Shown here piece after piece: positions 47,501-62,310 of a stretch of 64,000 nucleotides of DNA. Origin of the DNA: Prunus persica (Eukaryota > Streptophyta > Magnoliopsida > Rosales > Rosaceae). The notes beneath the pieces are model-generated. The model worked only from the letters and a program-made list of their open reading frames with translations. It was not told the origin of the DNA and did no database searches. The position numbers were made by a program, and so were the translations under genes. The stretch lies in NCBI RefSeq assembly GCF_000346465.2, contig NC_034014.1, positions 28,064,076 to 28,128,075 on the forward strand. Reading direction: 5' to 3'. How positions within the stretch are numbered: the stretch's first letter is position 1; each line of letters starts with the position of its first letter.

Positions 47501-48422
47501 GAATTGAAGAAGGCCCTACAGATGACCCTTTGCTCTTGGAAGATGCTCGAGGACTTGCCTCAATGATCTTTGAGGTTGCCTCCATTATATAAGCCGCATT
47601 TTTTGTTGGGATGAAGCCAGGACTCTTGATAGGTGACAAAAGCTTGTGGTGAGTAACTGGAATTGACTTAGCTGATTTTGGAGGCAACACTTCAGTTTGA
47701 AATCTCTCAATTGGCTGGCTCTGCACTCCCTGTGCTCTAGATTCTACAGGATTCCAAGAAAATCTATCCAGCTTCTTTGGCACATTTATGTACTCCATGG
47801 CATAAAAATCGCGCCACAAATTACGATTGCTCCTGTCATGATCAGGTGCTCTGAGCGACTGGGAGTCAAAGAGTAGGCTAGAAGATGGCTCAGGGACAGT
47901 TGAAGTGGGCAACGAATCCAGACCCATTAATCTAGCAACTACACCAGGGGCTCTATTCCCACATCCCTCATCACTAGTAACTGATGAAGCACAGTGCCAA
48001 TCACTACTTGCTTTATTACTTGAAGTTGTTCCACTCTCATCGCCCTCTACCTGCAAATATATATATAAAACCAGATTCTTGATACTTATATCACATGAAA
48101 AACAAACAAGAGAAAGATCAAAATGAGAGGGTAGAGGATTCATACCCTATAGAGCCCCGACTTCGAGAAACTCTCCACATTTTCTTTTCCTTGCTTTAAT
48201 CCTTTACATTCAAAATGGCGTGAAAGTAAACTAAATGCTCAACTAAGAAGCACATACAGATAAATATGCAAGATATATACCCAAAAACAAAACAAAAATG
48301 CGAGAGAAGATGAATCTACCAGATGACTCAGAATTGCTCGAGAAAAGCTTCTTCCGAGATTTGCCATTCCAATCAAACAAGTTTAGAAATCCTCCTTTTG
48401 AACGTTTTTTATCAACCTCCAT
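44509..48422 (-). CDS. TRM-like protein (VARLMGL / DUF4378)
   Basis: Five coding exons (48422-48320, 48201-48146, 48050-46284, 45643-45502, 45152-44509) encode about 903 residues. The start is MEVDKKRSKGGFLNLFDWNG, a motif found at the head of several TON1-recruiting-motif (TRM) proteins. The VARLMGL box is at residues 91-97. A long Ser/Lys-rich middle is probably disordered. The C-terminal DUF4378 (about 690-900) contains YVRYILSNVDLEMEDF, FDCVNESLQF, LFKDILGWKNM and ends HGRWLDFDIETFEEGLEIEK. TRM proteins, including LONGIFOLIA, bind microtubules or TON1-FASS and set cell shape or division plane. Which Arabidopsis TRM is closest was not decided. The leader runs upstream to about 49400 with at least one 5' UTR intron (acceptor TTGCAG at 48432). 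Intron 4 is donor GTACAA; a weak site, so this junction is less certain. Confidence 0.88.
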
Positions 48423-49419
48423 TTTAGTCTTCTGCAAACCTATAGGAGTTGGAGATTACGATTAAATAGATCATTAAACAGAACCCATGTGCCAATTTGT
48501 ACTAGAATTTGTCATGCTTGAACCATCCATAAATGCGCAAAGGAATTCAAATACTAGCAATCAGACTAGACATTACCTACATTGTTCATTGACAACTTTA
48601 AAAAAAAAGAGCTAAAGCTTTAGCCAGAGGAGAGAGCATTCTCCAGTTTTTCAGAAAGAAGTAGACAAGCAGGACAAATGAAAATTTCCTTAGAATGTAC
48701 CACATTTTTCAAGGCAACAAGAAAACAGATCGGATTATACCATTATTCTACATATGAAAAAACAGCAACCACAGTTGTGCGTGCAAGTGCGTCTAATCCA
48801 AATGGCACCCTTTAGAATGAACAGCAAGCACAAATCTCTAATCATTTCAATCAAAATCTCACCTTAAATCCTTCAACTGCAAAACCCCATTTTCCACACT
48901 CCGAAAAGCTCACTCCTTTTCTTCTTTTGCTTTTGTAGACAGAAATTCACTCAAAACCCATGCTTCCAAACTCAGTAACCAAGAATCAAGTAACTTCATC
49001 CAAATAAGTAACCTTCAATCAATCTAACCACATTCTCCTTACCCAAGCACCCACATTTCGAAAAGCCAACTCTTTCTTTCTATTTTTGGTTTATTGTGCT
49101 GAATAACAAACCCAATCGGGATTGGAGGAAAAGATTAAAGATCTGAAAGTGTAGAGCAACAAAATCCTTCGGGTAAAACTACAGCAAAAAAAGAAAAAAG
49201 CTTTAAGCGAAATCAGAAGGAAACTGCACACACTGAGTGAGAGAGAGTCAATGGGGGTATGGTAAAGACTAAAGACTGAAGAATGCAAGAGAGAGAGAGT
49301 GAGTTGAAAGAAGAAGAAGAAACGTTAATTGTGAGCAAAGAATCGCAAGACGGAAGAAACACACCGCTCTGAGAGCTGAGTGGCTGATGAGTTCTTGTGA
49401 AAATTCTTACTCTTTTCAT

Positions 49420-50847
49420 TTATATTTATTTAATGGACCACCACGAGTCGTGCTTCCCCTTTTTGTGTGTAAATCATGTACCCCTGCCACGTGGCTTTAA
49501 AACTGTGGGCCTCGCTCGAAATTAGTCATCAGTTTCGGTCCTTTTCGGGAATTGCTGATAGTTCAAAATCAAATGGACTTTTTTTCCTCCCCATTTTTAT
49601 TTTCAATTTTTCATAGAAATGTGTTTGTGTTGTTGTTACAATTTTTTTAAATTTTAATGTCTCATGTTTTTTACCACTTCAATTTAAATTCAGAAAAAAA
49701 AAAAAGCTCATTTGTCTTCAATAAGAAAAATAAAATTCAGTCTAAGCACTCAAGAATGTATATAATTGGTCTACAATTTTGACGCTAAATAGTAGCTACT
49801 AGCTAGAGACCAATGGATCAATCGAGTGGTCCACTGCTCATCAATAAAATTCAAGTGGTCCACAGTCCACTTAGGAAAAAAATAACAACAAAGATGGGTT
49901 TGGTTTGTAGCTCTCTCTCTCTATCTCCTTCATCATGCTGCTGTTCATTTTTGGATGGTGGCCCCCAACTAGGCAATGTCGCCAATTTCATAGATTGTTT
50001 TGCTTCTTGTTAAGATTCCATGCAAAAGCTCCACTTTCCTTTTCCCCTCTTGTAAATAAAATTCTTCAGTCCTTTTCAGATTTTGTGGTGTCACTGTCAA
50101 TATAGACACATATATAAGGAGATTCTTTACAAATATTTAAGTTCAGGATTGGTTACATACTTTTAATTTTGGCGATTAGATTGTATCTAAAAAACTATCA
50201 ACACATTTAATAAATTCAATCTAACGACCAAAATTATAAGTATGTAACCAATTCTTAACATGAAATACTTATTAGATAATCTCCATATATGTAAATATTA
50301 TTGATATCACTATTTGTTTGCTAGGAGGGTCAAAAAACAAGTGATTAAGAGAGATTGGACTTTAGAGCTAAGCCCCACATGAATCACAGACAGAAACAGT
50401 CCCACAAGAAATACATTATTTATGGTGGTTAACATGTCATGCTCAAGTATAATCTAGATGGTTTACTAATGCAGAACGTAAGTATTATGTTAATCATATG
50501 ATTGCATGTGCCATTTGTCAAATAATTCTTTATGGTTTTGTAGATCTTAGTTGTTAGATCTTAGATTTAATCAAAATCATAATGCATTTTCTGTTTGACC
50601 ACAAAACCTGTCGATGTGACAGGGCAACTGATTGGCAGTGTAATAATTGTCTTTCCCAAGGTCAATATGTAGAGGCTCAATGACACACATACACATTGCA
50701 AAAAGTAACTCATTTACCTTCCTCACATCAAAATTGGGCAAGCAATTCAAGCCTGTAAACCAAGAACTAATTAAACTCCTTACTTGCACCATAAGCAGGA
50801 CAAATAAACATGCATATCCTCAGGGTCAGGAGGAAGTCTTGAGGTAG
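49420..50847. other. intergenic
   Basis: TRM-like promoter and the 3' region of the RECQ1 gene. No gene recognised. An imperfect inverted pair GATTGGTTACATACTTTTAA and TTATAAGTATGTAACCAATT near 50150-50255 suggests a small foldback insertion. Confidence 0.5.
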
Positions 50848-54517
<3,670 letters not shown>

Positions 54518-55137
54518 TCTTGTTCGTTTTTCTGATCAGTCTGGTTGATTGGAACTGGAAGCTTAATCTCCCGCGTTAAATTTGCTTTGAAACCTAAAAA
54601 TTTAGCCGGCAATCGTTTAAATAAGGGTCGAGAACCAATGAGACGATGTCGTTGCAGATAACGCTTTGCTCATGGTTATGGGCCTTTTCCGGCCCATTTT
54701 CAAAGTAAAAGAAGCCTGCCAAAAATTCTTAGGCCCAATCAAACAAACTGTTCATTCAAAAAAAAAAAAAAAACCAAATTCAATGTAAATTAATTGAGAG
54801 TTATATTTCAAGGGTTTGAATTTGTTAAGATTTTCTTAATCCGTCAAATACTCAAATTAATTTTTCTTTTTAAAATTGAACACATTTCATTTACTTGCAA
54901 TCCAAACATACATCATTTCACGCAATTATAATCTGTAATAACATTAGTGGAGCATTTGCCCTCCAAATCCCACAAGCGAGAAAAAAACCTCTAAAAAAAT
55001 TTAGAAGTTAGAAACCAACAATCGCTTTTCCAGTTTGCATGCATGAAATCATGAAAACCCGTACGTAATTATACGTATACAAATTGAATTAACAACTTGA
55101 TCATTTAGCTCCTCCATGTCTCCAATGGATCAGAGCT
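54518..55137. other. intergenic
   Basis: Short region between RECQ1 and the DUF3511 gene; no gene recognised. Confidence 0.5.
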
Positions 55138-55497
55138 TCAACGAAGTACAATCTCGAGACATTTGCGCTTGAACCAACGGTAACCTTTCTTCAAAGACCT
55201 CTTGACCTTGCCCTCAGCGCCATACAACTTATATCTGGCCACTCGGCCTCTTCTCTTAAACTCTGGATCGTTCCACCATAATTTGGATGGCTTAGAGGAC
55301 CTCTCTTTGGGTTTCTTCCCACCAATGCGTAATTGAATATCACGTTGTCTTGTTTTCATGGGATAGGGAGCCCATGAGGGATCCAAATGAGACCTCCCCA
55401 TATACATTGTCCGGTTTTCGCTTAATCTCCTTACGTTCACCATGTCTAGGTTCCGGCAGCCAGCTCCTGCATAGGAGCGGTAGCGAGTCTCCTCCAT
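55138..55497 (-). CDS. DUF3511 family protein
   Basis: A single-exon gene of 119 residues (MEETRYRSYAGAG start). The C-terminal half is the DUF3511 signature: RQRDIQLRIGGKKPKERSSK, then PSKLWWNDPEFKRRGRVARY, KLYGAEGKVKRSLKKGYRWF. It is very basic, without signal peptide or membrane segment. These small plant proteins have no known biochemical role. The start is ATG at 55497. Confidence 0.9.
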   Translation of the reverse strand: MEETRYRSYAGAGCRNLDMVNVRRLSENRTMYMGRSHLDPSWAPYPMKTRQRDIQLRIGGKKPKERSSKPSKLWWNDPEFKRRGRVARYKLYGAEGKVKRSLKKGYRWFKRKCLEIVLR

Positions 55498-56245
55498 CAA
55501 TCTCTCTCCCCCTCTCTGTCTATGTAGAGATTTATTGTCACCCTATTGCCAGAGAGAGGGAGAGGGATAGAGCTCATTCCGAGCCAGGTTGAATTTGTGC
55601 TTCATTAGGATTTTTTTTCTTACCTTTTAAATATATCAAAGGGTGGTTGAGAACAATGAGAAGTGATTAGGTGGTGTTCTTTGTTCTGTTGGAGACAGGC
55701 AGGAGAGACCAAGAATTTTGGGTTGGATTGTTGGCCAGGGTTTGTTGTTGTTCACAGTTTTCAGTGCCATGTCAACCTAAGTATATTTAGATGGTCCACC
55801 GGTATTACTGTTAAAGGATTAATGAGATAAATCGTGCACACCCCACTTCCTTCATAACATTAGTTACAGTAAATCTGAAATTTCCAATCTGTTGAAAATT
55901 TGTTGCTTTCTTTGGGGTTGTTAGGCGGGTGTGCACAATTGGTATAGAAGATGAAGATGATCCTACACCCAATTCACATAAATAAAATCGGGCCGAATAA
56001 CAAATTTGGGCTTTAGGTAGGGCGAGTCGAACCTGAGACGGCTTCCATAATATATTAAACAGCAAGGGAGATTATATTTTGAATAAGGCAAATGATATAT
56101 AGACCATCATCTATATGGTTAAACAGGTTCGCATTCGACCTAATGGTTAAATTTACATGTAATATCAAGCTAATGCTGTGGGGAGGGGAGAATTACTACA
56201 CAGCTAACTAAATTGCTGATCCTCCTTAGTTTCAGCTTCTGATGA
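55498..56245. other. intergenic
   Basis: DUF3511 promoter with a CT-rich leader and the 3' region of the exonuclease gene. No gene recognised. Confidence 0.5.
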
Positions 56246-59200
56246 CTACTTTTTACTGCCCTTCTTGGACTTCTTGATGTTGTCCATGTGGGAAACCTGT
56301 ATATTAACCCAACATATGAAATGATTAAATGAAGAAAGATTCATGCATTATTTTCCACACCATTTTAAACACGCAAGCTACAGTCAATTGGAAAAGTTTT
56401 CGTATCTGCGCTTACAATGCAGGATTTCCACTCAAGTTTTCTATGCCCCTCCCCTTCAGCAGTCTGAGAATGACCATGGACATGGCGAAATATGTGAATG
56501 AGAACAGCGGCATCAAGAGCTGCGTATTCCAGCTGCACAAGAATATGGCACTAGTTTATTTGAACTAAACTATTGGTGTACTGATCAAACTTTACATCTT
56601 GTCAGATCCTAAAACTTCAACCTTAATTGAGTAGTTTTCTGATTCAAAATTACTACAGGACGCTTTCTAAGGTCAGACATCTTAGGAAAAGTTAACTTCT
56701 AGTTTCCCTCAACAATGGGAGGAGGATTTCAAATATCTCCTTCACTGTGCTCCCAAAGCAATTTATAGGTCATACAAGTGTACACATATGGTAAACTCTT
56801 GATGTACATAAAAGCAAGAAACTACCTGATTCTGCGTCAAAGGCCGTTGCTCCCAATTGCTATTCCTCCTTGTCTTGTTCAAACCAACTCCCAGTATTTT
56901 CTGATGATACACAAATAAATTGTGCATAACTAACGAGTATTATTATGCAAATAGATAGATGGATAGAGTCATGAGTACACACAACAACTTATGTTAATAT
57001 TGGGTACTAAGAATAGAAAAGATTGTACTATGTTCATGCTTTTGTTACCTTTGCAAGCCCAGACAGACCACCCCGAGGTTCTTTGAATACATTCTGGATG
57101 TCCAGTAGCATCTCATAGTGTTTGAAACACTCTAACTCTTCATATGAATGAGCCAACTGCTTCATATCACATTGAAAATTATAGCCTACAAGGAGCATAA
57201 TTCACAGTCATGCAAGTTAGTTCTCTATGCAAAAATTTCCAGCTTATTTCATTTTTTAAACAAAAGAGGCTGGAAAAAAGTGCATCCTTGTTTTGTTGGT
57301 GGGATGTGGACCCACACAAACTTACACATGAATGTATGAATGTATCATGTATGTGCATTGTAAAGAAACAATACTTCACCAAATGCATTACAATTCTCAT
57401 ACCGAGTTTTAGAATCCTAGGAGATTGCAAAATGCGAGTTAAGGAATCATCCAGAACGTCAGGGATATCATTGAATAACTTGATCAAGTCAAATATGAAA
57501 ACCATTTTATCAGAAGCAATTTGCATGATAGAAACCTGAAACGTTGAGAGAAACACTTCAACAATATATACAAAGCATGTTGACACAAAAGGAAAATTGT
57601 TATCTGAGTAGAGTATCATTTTTATTATGGACCGAACAAAGTATTTGGAGATATGAGAACCAAAAAAAAAAAAAAAAAAAAATTTAAAGTCTAACAAAGA
57701 ACGAAAATCAATATGCTTTTATTACCTTGTTCGGTTTGCTGCCTTTTACATAGTTCGGTTTCCATTCACAATCAAGACCCACAACTTTGCATCCCTCAAT
57801 ACAAGAGGTTGCATTGTGCAAGGCATTGACTTCATCAACCCAAACAACGCCTTCTACAACCAGCTCACTGAGATGCAAAAAACGACTATGGAGAAGACTT
57901 GCCTCGGGTACTGTATAAAAGATTATACAAAAATTTACAACTTCGAATTTTTATTTCATACATTGTCCTCAATTGCTAGAAACAACAAAAATACAGGCGT
58001 ATTTAAGAAAAAAACCTTAGATTGATAAGATTGAAAACTTCACTGGATTAACTCAAGATAAATCATTTTATAAGAATTAAGTGCAAGTACTATGACAGGA
58101 AGGATTAACATTTGTTGTACCATTGGCATTCAAGAAACCTTCAAGAGAGTATCGATCGCAAAGTTCATCAACCTTTTCTGAGTAACCAGCCTCCATTGCT
58201 AAATAAACCTTTAAAAAATAAAGAAAAGCAATTAGGTTCCAATACCAGATATGTATAATTACTTTAAATAATAAAGTCATGTATCACTATAAATCATACA
58301 TCTCTTGTTTTCTAAAACATTCAATATGAAATCAATGCAACCAAGCATATATTCACACATACGCATATGTTACAAATATGCGTACATACATTGCATAACT
58401 CAAAAGGATATTCACATATAACAAACATAAGTGATTGAGGAAATGTGATCTATGCCAAAAGCTACATACCAGATATTCAAGAAGTTGTCTATTACTGTTT
58501 GTCCTTGCTTCTGCGACATCCCAGCATCCTTTTTCTGCTAATTTCTTTAGTGAGCTGAAATTTGATGAATAATCCTTACTAGTTTAATTTCAGGGAGAAA
58601 CAAAGGAGATAAACGTATTTAAGACTAACATATAGAATTTATTGAAGGAAAATAATAGAAGAAAGAAACTGTTGCAGTAACTCGGCAGAAGTATGAATTA
58701 AAATTACCTTTCTTTGTACTTATGATAAACATTGGGAAATTCATGTTGGAGATTGTTTTTCTGTATAATCTCATAAGCATTTTTTAGCATGTTCCTGTCA
58801 AAGTACTCCTGGACAAGAACGCATAACATTGGCTTTCCCATGAATGTTGCCCACTTATCTGCTGCTTTCAATTGTTTGCTTTCTATCATACTAAGGAGAA
58901 AAGATTGGCCAGATTGGCGGATAGAGAAGTGCTCTAAAAGAGTAACTGCAGTCATATACGATTGAGACTCTATCAGTCCAAATATATATTGCTCAACGAA
59001 CTTTTTTGCGGTGTCAAATCTGCAATCATTCTTTGCACTCAGGCACATTACTTTATCAATGTTTGGCAGATGAATATCAAAAGCTTCAAGAATCTTCTCA
59101 ACTATCCTCTCATCATGATTGACAGAGCCCCCAACAACATCGATAAATAGTTGGGAAGCCAGGTCTTTTGCTTCTAAAGAGTCCCACGTGGAAGTTTCCA

Positions 59201-60166
59201 TTTTCAGGAAACGGCGAAGAGCAGATATAATCAAATGACTGAACCCTTCAGAGTATAAATCAAATATAGGCAAGACATAGAGGCACTGAATAACAAAAGT
59301 AGCCGGTCCAGGTTGGGGATCATTGCGCAGTACTAGATGAACCTGTTCTTGAAGCACTCGGAACTTCTTAGTTGCCTTATATGTGCCTAATACACGTTTC
59401 AATTGGAAACAAACAGGCAGAAAAGAAGTAAGCTGAGTAAATAAGATATTTTAAACAAATTAGGAGTACCAAGGAACTTCTGCAGGATTGGGCAGCATAA
59501 TAGTTTAAAAAATCATCCTAAATATCTAAAGGTGATCTAACCTGAAGATAGAAATGTTTCATCACTCATGGGGGCCAAGGGATGTTCAATTTATTTTGAG
59601 GGCAGACTGAGTAGACTGTAAGAATGAACATTTGGTTCTACTACTAATACTAAGACTTCCATATGCATCTTGCCTCTGTATGCCTAGAACACCTTGGGGC
59701 AGAAGTTTTGTTGAGCAATCAGATGACTGAACAAATGTCCATTAAAAAAAAATAACTATTAAAAACAAAGGCAGCATGGTTTTTAACTGATGGTTTAATA
59801 CACTACAGGAAGGTGACATTAGGCAACAATTAGTGATTGAGTAAATGACCATCATGTGATGAAAAGCACAACAACCTAGAATCAAGTTTCCCATCTCAAC
59901 AGAATCATGCTTACAGAAAGTGAAACTATCAATAGCAAACAAGCTAGAATCAAGTTTCTCATCACAACAGAATCATGCTTAAAGACAGTGAAATTAGTGA
60001 TCGATAGCAAACTGCCCTTACCATTGAAATAGCACGCTTTCAAGAGGTATATGAATACCAATGGAGAAATATGTGTTAGGTCAGAAAAAGCATGCTTGCA
60101 AATAGTCGATGTCTGATTAAATTTGCCTTGCTTGTTACGTGTGTCGGCCCTTTCCTCCAATCCCAT
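56246..60166 (-). CDS. MUT-7-like 3'-5' exonuclease (DEDDy)
   Basis: Ten exons (60166-60022, 59386-58708, 58554-58470, 58208-58121, 57910-57726, 57535-57403, 57185-57049, 56900-56826, 56532-56416, 56296-56246) encode about 564 residues. The N-terminal half (about 20-330) is helical and repeat-like. The RNase D-type nuclease core has motif I D379-x-E381 (VVGLDCEWKP), motif II D445 (NFQCDM) and motif III Y512 with D516 (EYAALDAAVL), so the DEDDy residues are all present. The protein resembles plant 3'-5' exonucleases of the At5g24340 and MUT-7 type. In animals MUT-7 acts in RNA silencing; the plant role is not established. The start MGLEERADTRNKQG was chosen because its exon joins in phase to GTYKATKKFRVLQ; a shorter start would be possible but leaves no ATG in frame near it. 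The C-terminus is basic. Confidence 0.9.
59878..60012. repeat. 68-bp tandem duplication in intron 1 of the exonuclease gene
   Basis: Two copies, from 59878 and 59946, share AGAATCAAGTTTC, CAACAGAATCATGCTTA and ATAGCAAAC with a few mismatches. Non-coding. Confidence 0.8.
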
Positions 60167-61726
60167 GCCAGAATGAAACAGTGATGGTCCTCAGAAACTG
60201 AACCAAAATTAGTTTGAAATAGTAAGTGAGTTACAGAACGCATATCACTTCCAAGACTACTTCAATGCAATAAATAAAATCTAGCAACTGTGACCCCACA
60301 ACTTACTCTCTTGGTCTCTTATAGATCATTCAATTGCAAGTAACAAAGCCAAGGTTATCTATCAATACTCAAACCCTGTGAAGATATAACAGTTGGTTAG
60401 TCAATAAACAAAATCCAGTTAAGAAAAAACAGTCTGCACACTACCAACTAAGCAGTTTATTTCATTTCTTAATTAAAAAAATTAATTAATTGGAGACTGA
60501 AAATAAGTTTTATTTACAATCAAGCATGGCCATTTAATCAATGATCAACATAACAGAGGCTCTACAAGTAGCATAGCGCACAAATAATCCAAGAACTAGC
60601 TGATATGTCTTCGTATAACGCTAAAAAATTAGTCATAAAAAGAGCATTTAAATGGCACAGCACCAAGTTATAGTGAGAACGGAGCTTCTTTTACAGTGCA
60701 GCTGAACTACCATTATGCATTGATCAAAGCATTACAAATCACACAAACCATATGTTATATATGAAAAAAATCACACAAACATACAGAAACACAAACCCAT
60801 ATGTTATATATGAAAAAAATCACACAAACATACACGGAAGCGTTAAGCATTGACCATTGAGGCAGAGAAAAAAAAATACTATTTTCTATAATAAGAGAGA
60901 GACTATTTTAAACAGCACAGAAGTTCAGTTTCTAACAACATAAAAAGAAAAAGAAATGGCAAAATGAAAGTTAAACACTCGGAATTTTCTTTTCGTTTGA
61001 GTTCTTCAATTTTCTCAGCAACCAAACAGTGCCTGCCGAAACTTACCGTTTTTATCTCTCTGTAAACTCTGCCGTCGAGCTTCCTTAACTTTTCGCCCCA
61101 ACGCTATACATATATATATAGAATAGAGAACTGGCTACACAAAATTAAATTTTTTTTATAAAAAAAAAGGTCAAAGAGAATCAGAAGGCACTGCAATACG
61201 GGCTGGCCCACCGTATTTTTTTTCTTTCCGAAAATGGCAAAACAAAAAAAAAGCTTTTATTTCATGCCAAGTCGCAAACGGATCGTTCTCTCTAAAAGGC
61301 TGGTGGTGGCGGATGCTACAATGCGCCAGGTGATTCGTTGAGCACAGTTGTCCTGGAAAGGAAGGGCACCTGTTCTGAGTAATTTGGTGCGAGAGTACCC
61401 ATGCTAAGATTGGCTATTGTGCACATCCTATCCACTGGTTTTTCATACTCTTTTGATGAGCGGCCAAGGGCATTTCATATCTCTTCAATTTTCTAAGTAA
61501 TTTTGTGTCAAATTTCGGGGTAGTAAAGTCTTTAGGGAAACTCTCAAGTAGTATAGTGAAATTTACCCTATTTATAATATTAAGAAAAGTTTTAATCTAT
61601 TTTTGATTGGTCAGCTCAATGAGATCATACATGAAATAGACATGGTGTGTTTGTCAAGTACATAATAATTATACAATATGTAAATATGAAATGCACACGG
61701 TGTGTTTGTCAGTCACATAATAATTA
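60167..61726. other. exonuclease upstream region
   Basis: Holds the promoter or 5' leader of the exonuclease gene, with a T-rich leader-like segment near 60950-61090. Also a 48-bp tandem duplication at 60743-60835 (ATATGTTATATATGAAAA shared). No gene recognised. Confidence 0.45.
60743..60835. repeat. 48-bp tandem duplication
   Basis: Two nearly identical copies starting at 60743 and 60791 (ACAAACC, CATATGTTATATATGAAAA, TCACACAAACATACA). Confidence 0.85.
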
Positions 61727-62310
61727 CTAGTCTCTTTGTACGCGCTTCCGCGCCTGCGAGAGACTTTTTTTTAAAAAAGTTAAATTTATTTTAGAATTAA
61801 AAAAGATAATGGGTAGTTGTGTTTCATAAAAATAGGATCAATTATCTGATTTTTCTTTTAATTTTAATTTTTTTAAATATGAAAATGTATAAATTTACCA
61901 TATTATCCTCATTTAATTAATAATTTCAATCCTTAATATTTGCATTAACTAAGGACATTTTCTGGTATTTTAAATATTTCACCATTCTCTGTCTTTTGCT
62001 TTATATATACTAGCCTCTCTGCACGCGCTTCAGCGCGTGCGAGAGGTTTTTTTTAAAAAAATTTAAATTTATTTTAGAATTAAAAAAGATAATGGATATT
62101 TGTGTTCCATAAAAATAGGACCCATTATTTGAATTTTCTTTTAATTTTAATTTTTTTAATACGAAAAATTGTGAATTTACCATATTATCCTCATTTAATT
62201 AATAATTTCAATTCTTAATGTTTGCATTAACCAAGGGCATTTTCTGGTATTTTGAATGTTTTAAATATTTCACCATTCTCTGTCTTTTGCTTTATATATA
62301 TAAATATAGA
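61727..62310 (-). mobile_element. tandem Helitron-like element with two 3' ends
   Basis: On the minus strand the element starts with TC after an A (62310) and carries AAAGCAAAAGACAGAGAATGG. At 62040-62010 it has an 8-bp hairpin (GCACGCGC/GCGCGTGC), seven bases and CTAG before T, the diagnostic Helitron 3' end. A second near-identical body follows directly and ends at a second hairpin-like GCGC site and CTAG at 61727. No Rep/helicase is present, so it is non-autonomous. The unit lengths are about 301 and 283 bases. A third, decayed copy lies at 30614-30905. Confidence 0.7.

Noticed and set aside
59402..59402. Start of the exonuclease at 59402
   Set aside because: The codon there is TTG, not ATG, and a polypyrimidine tract and TTAG acceptor follow it; exon 1 at 60166-60022 joins in phase instead.
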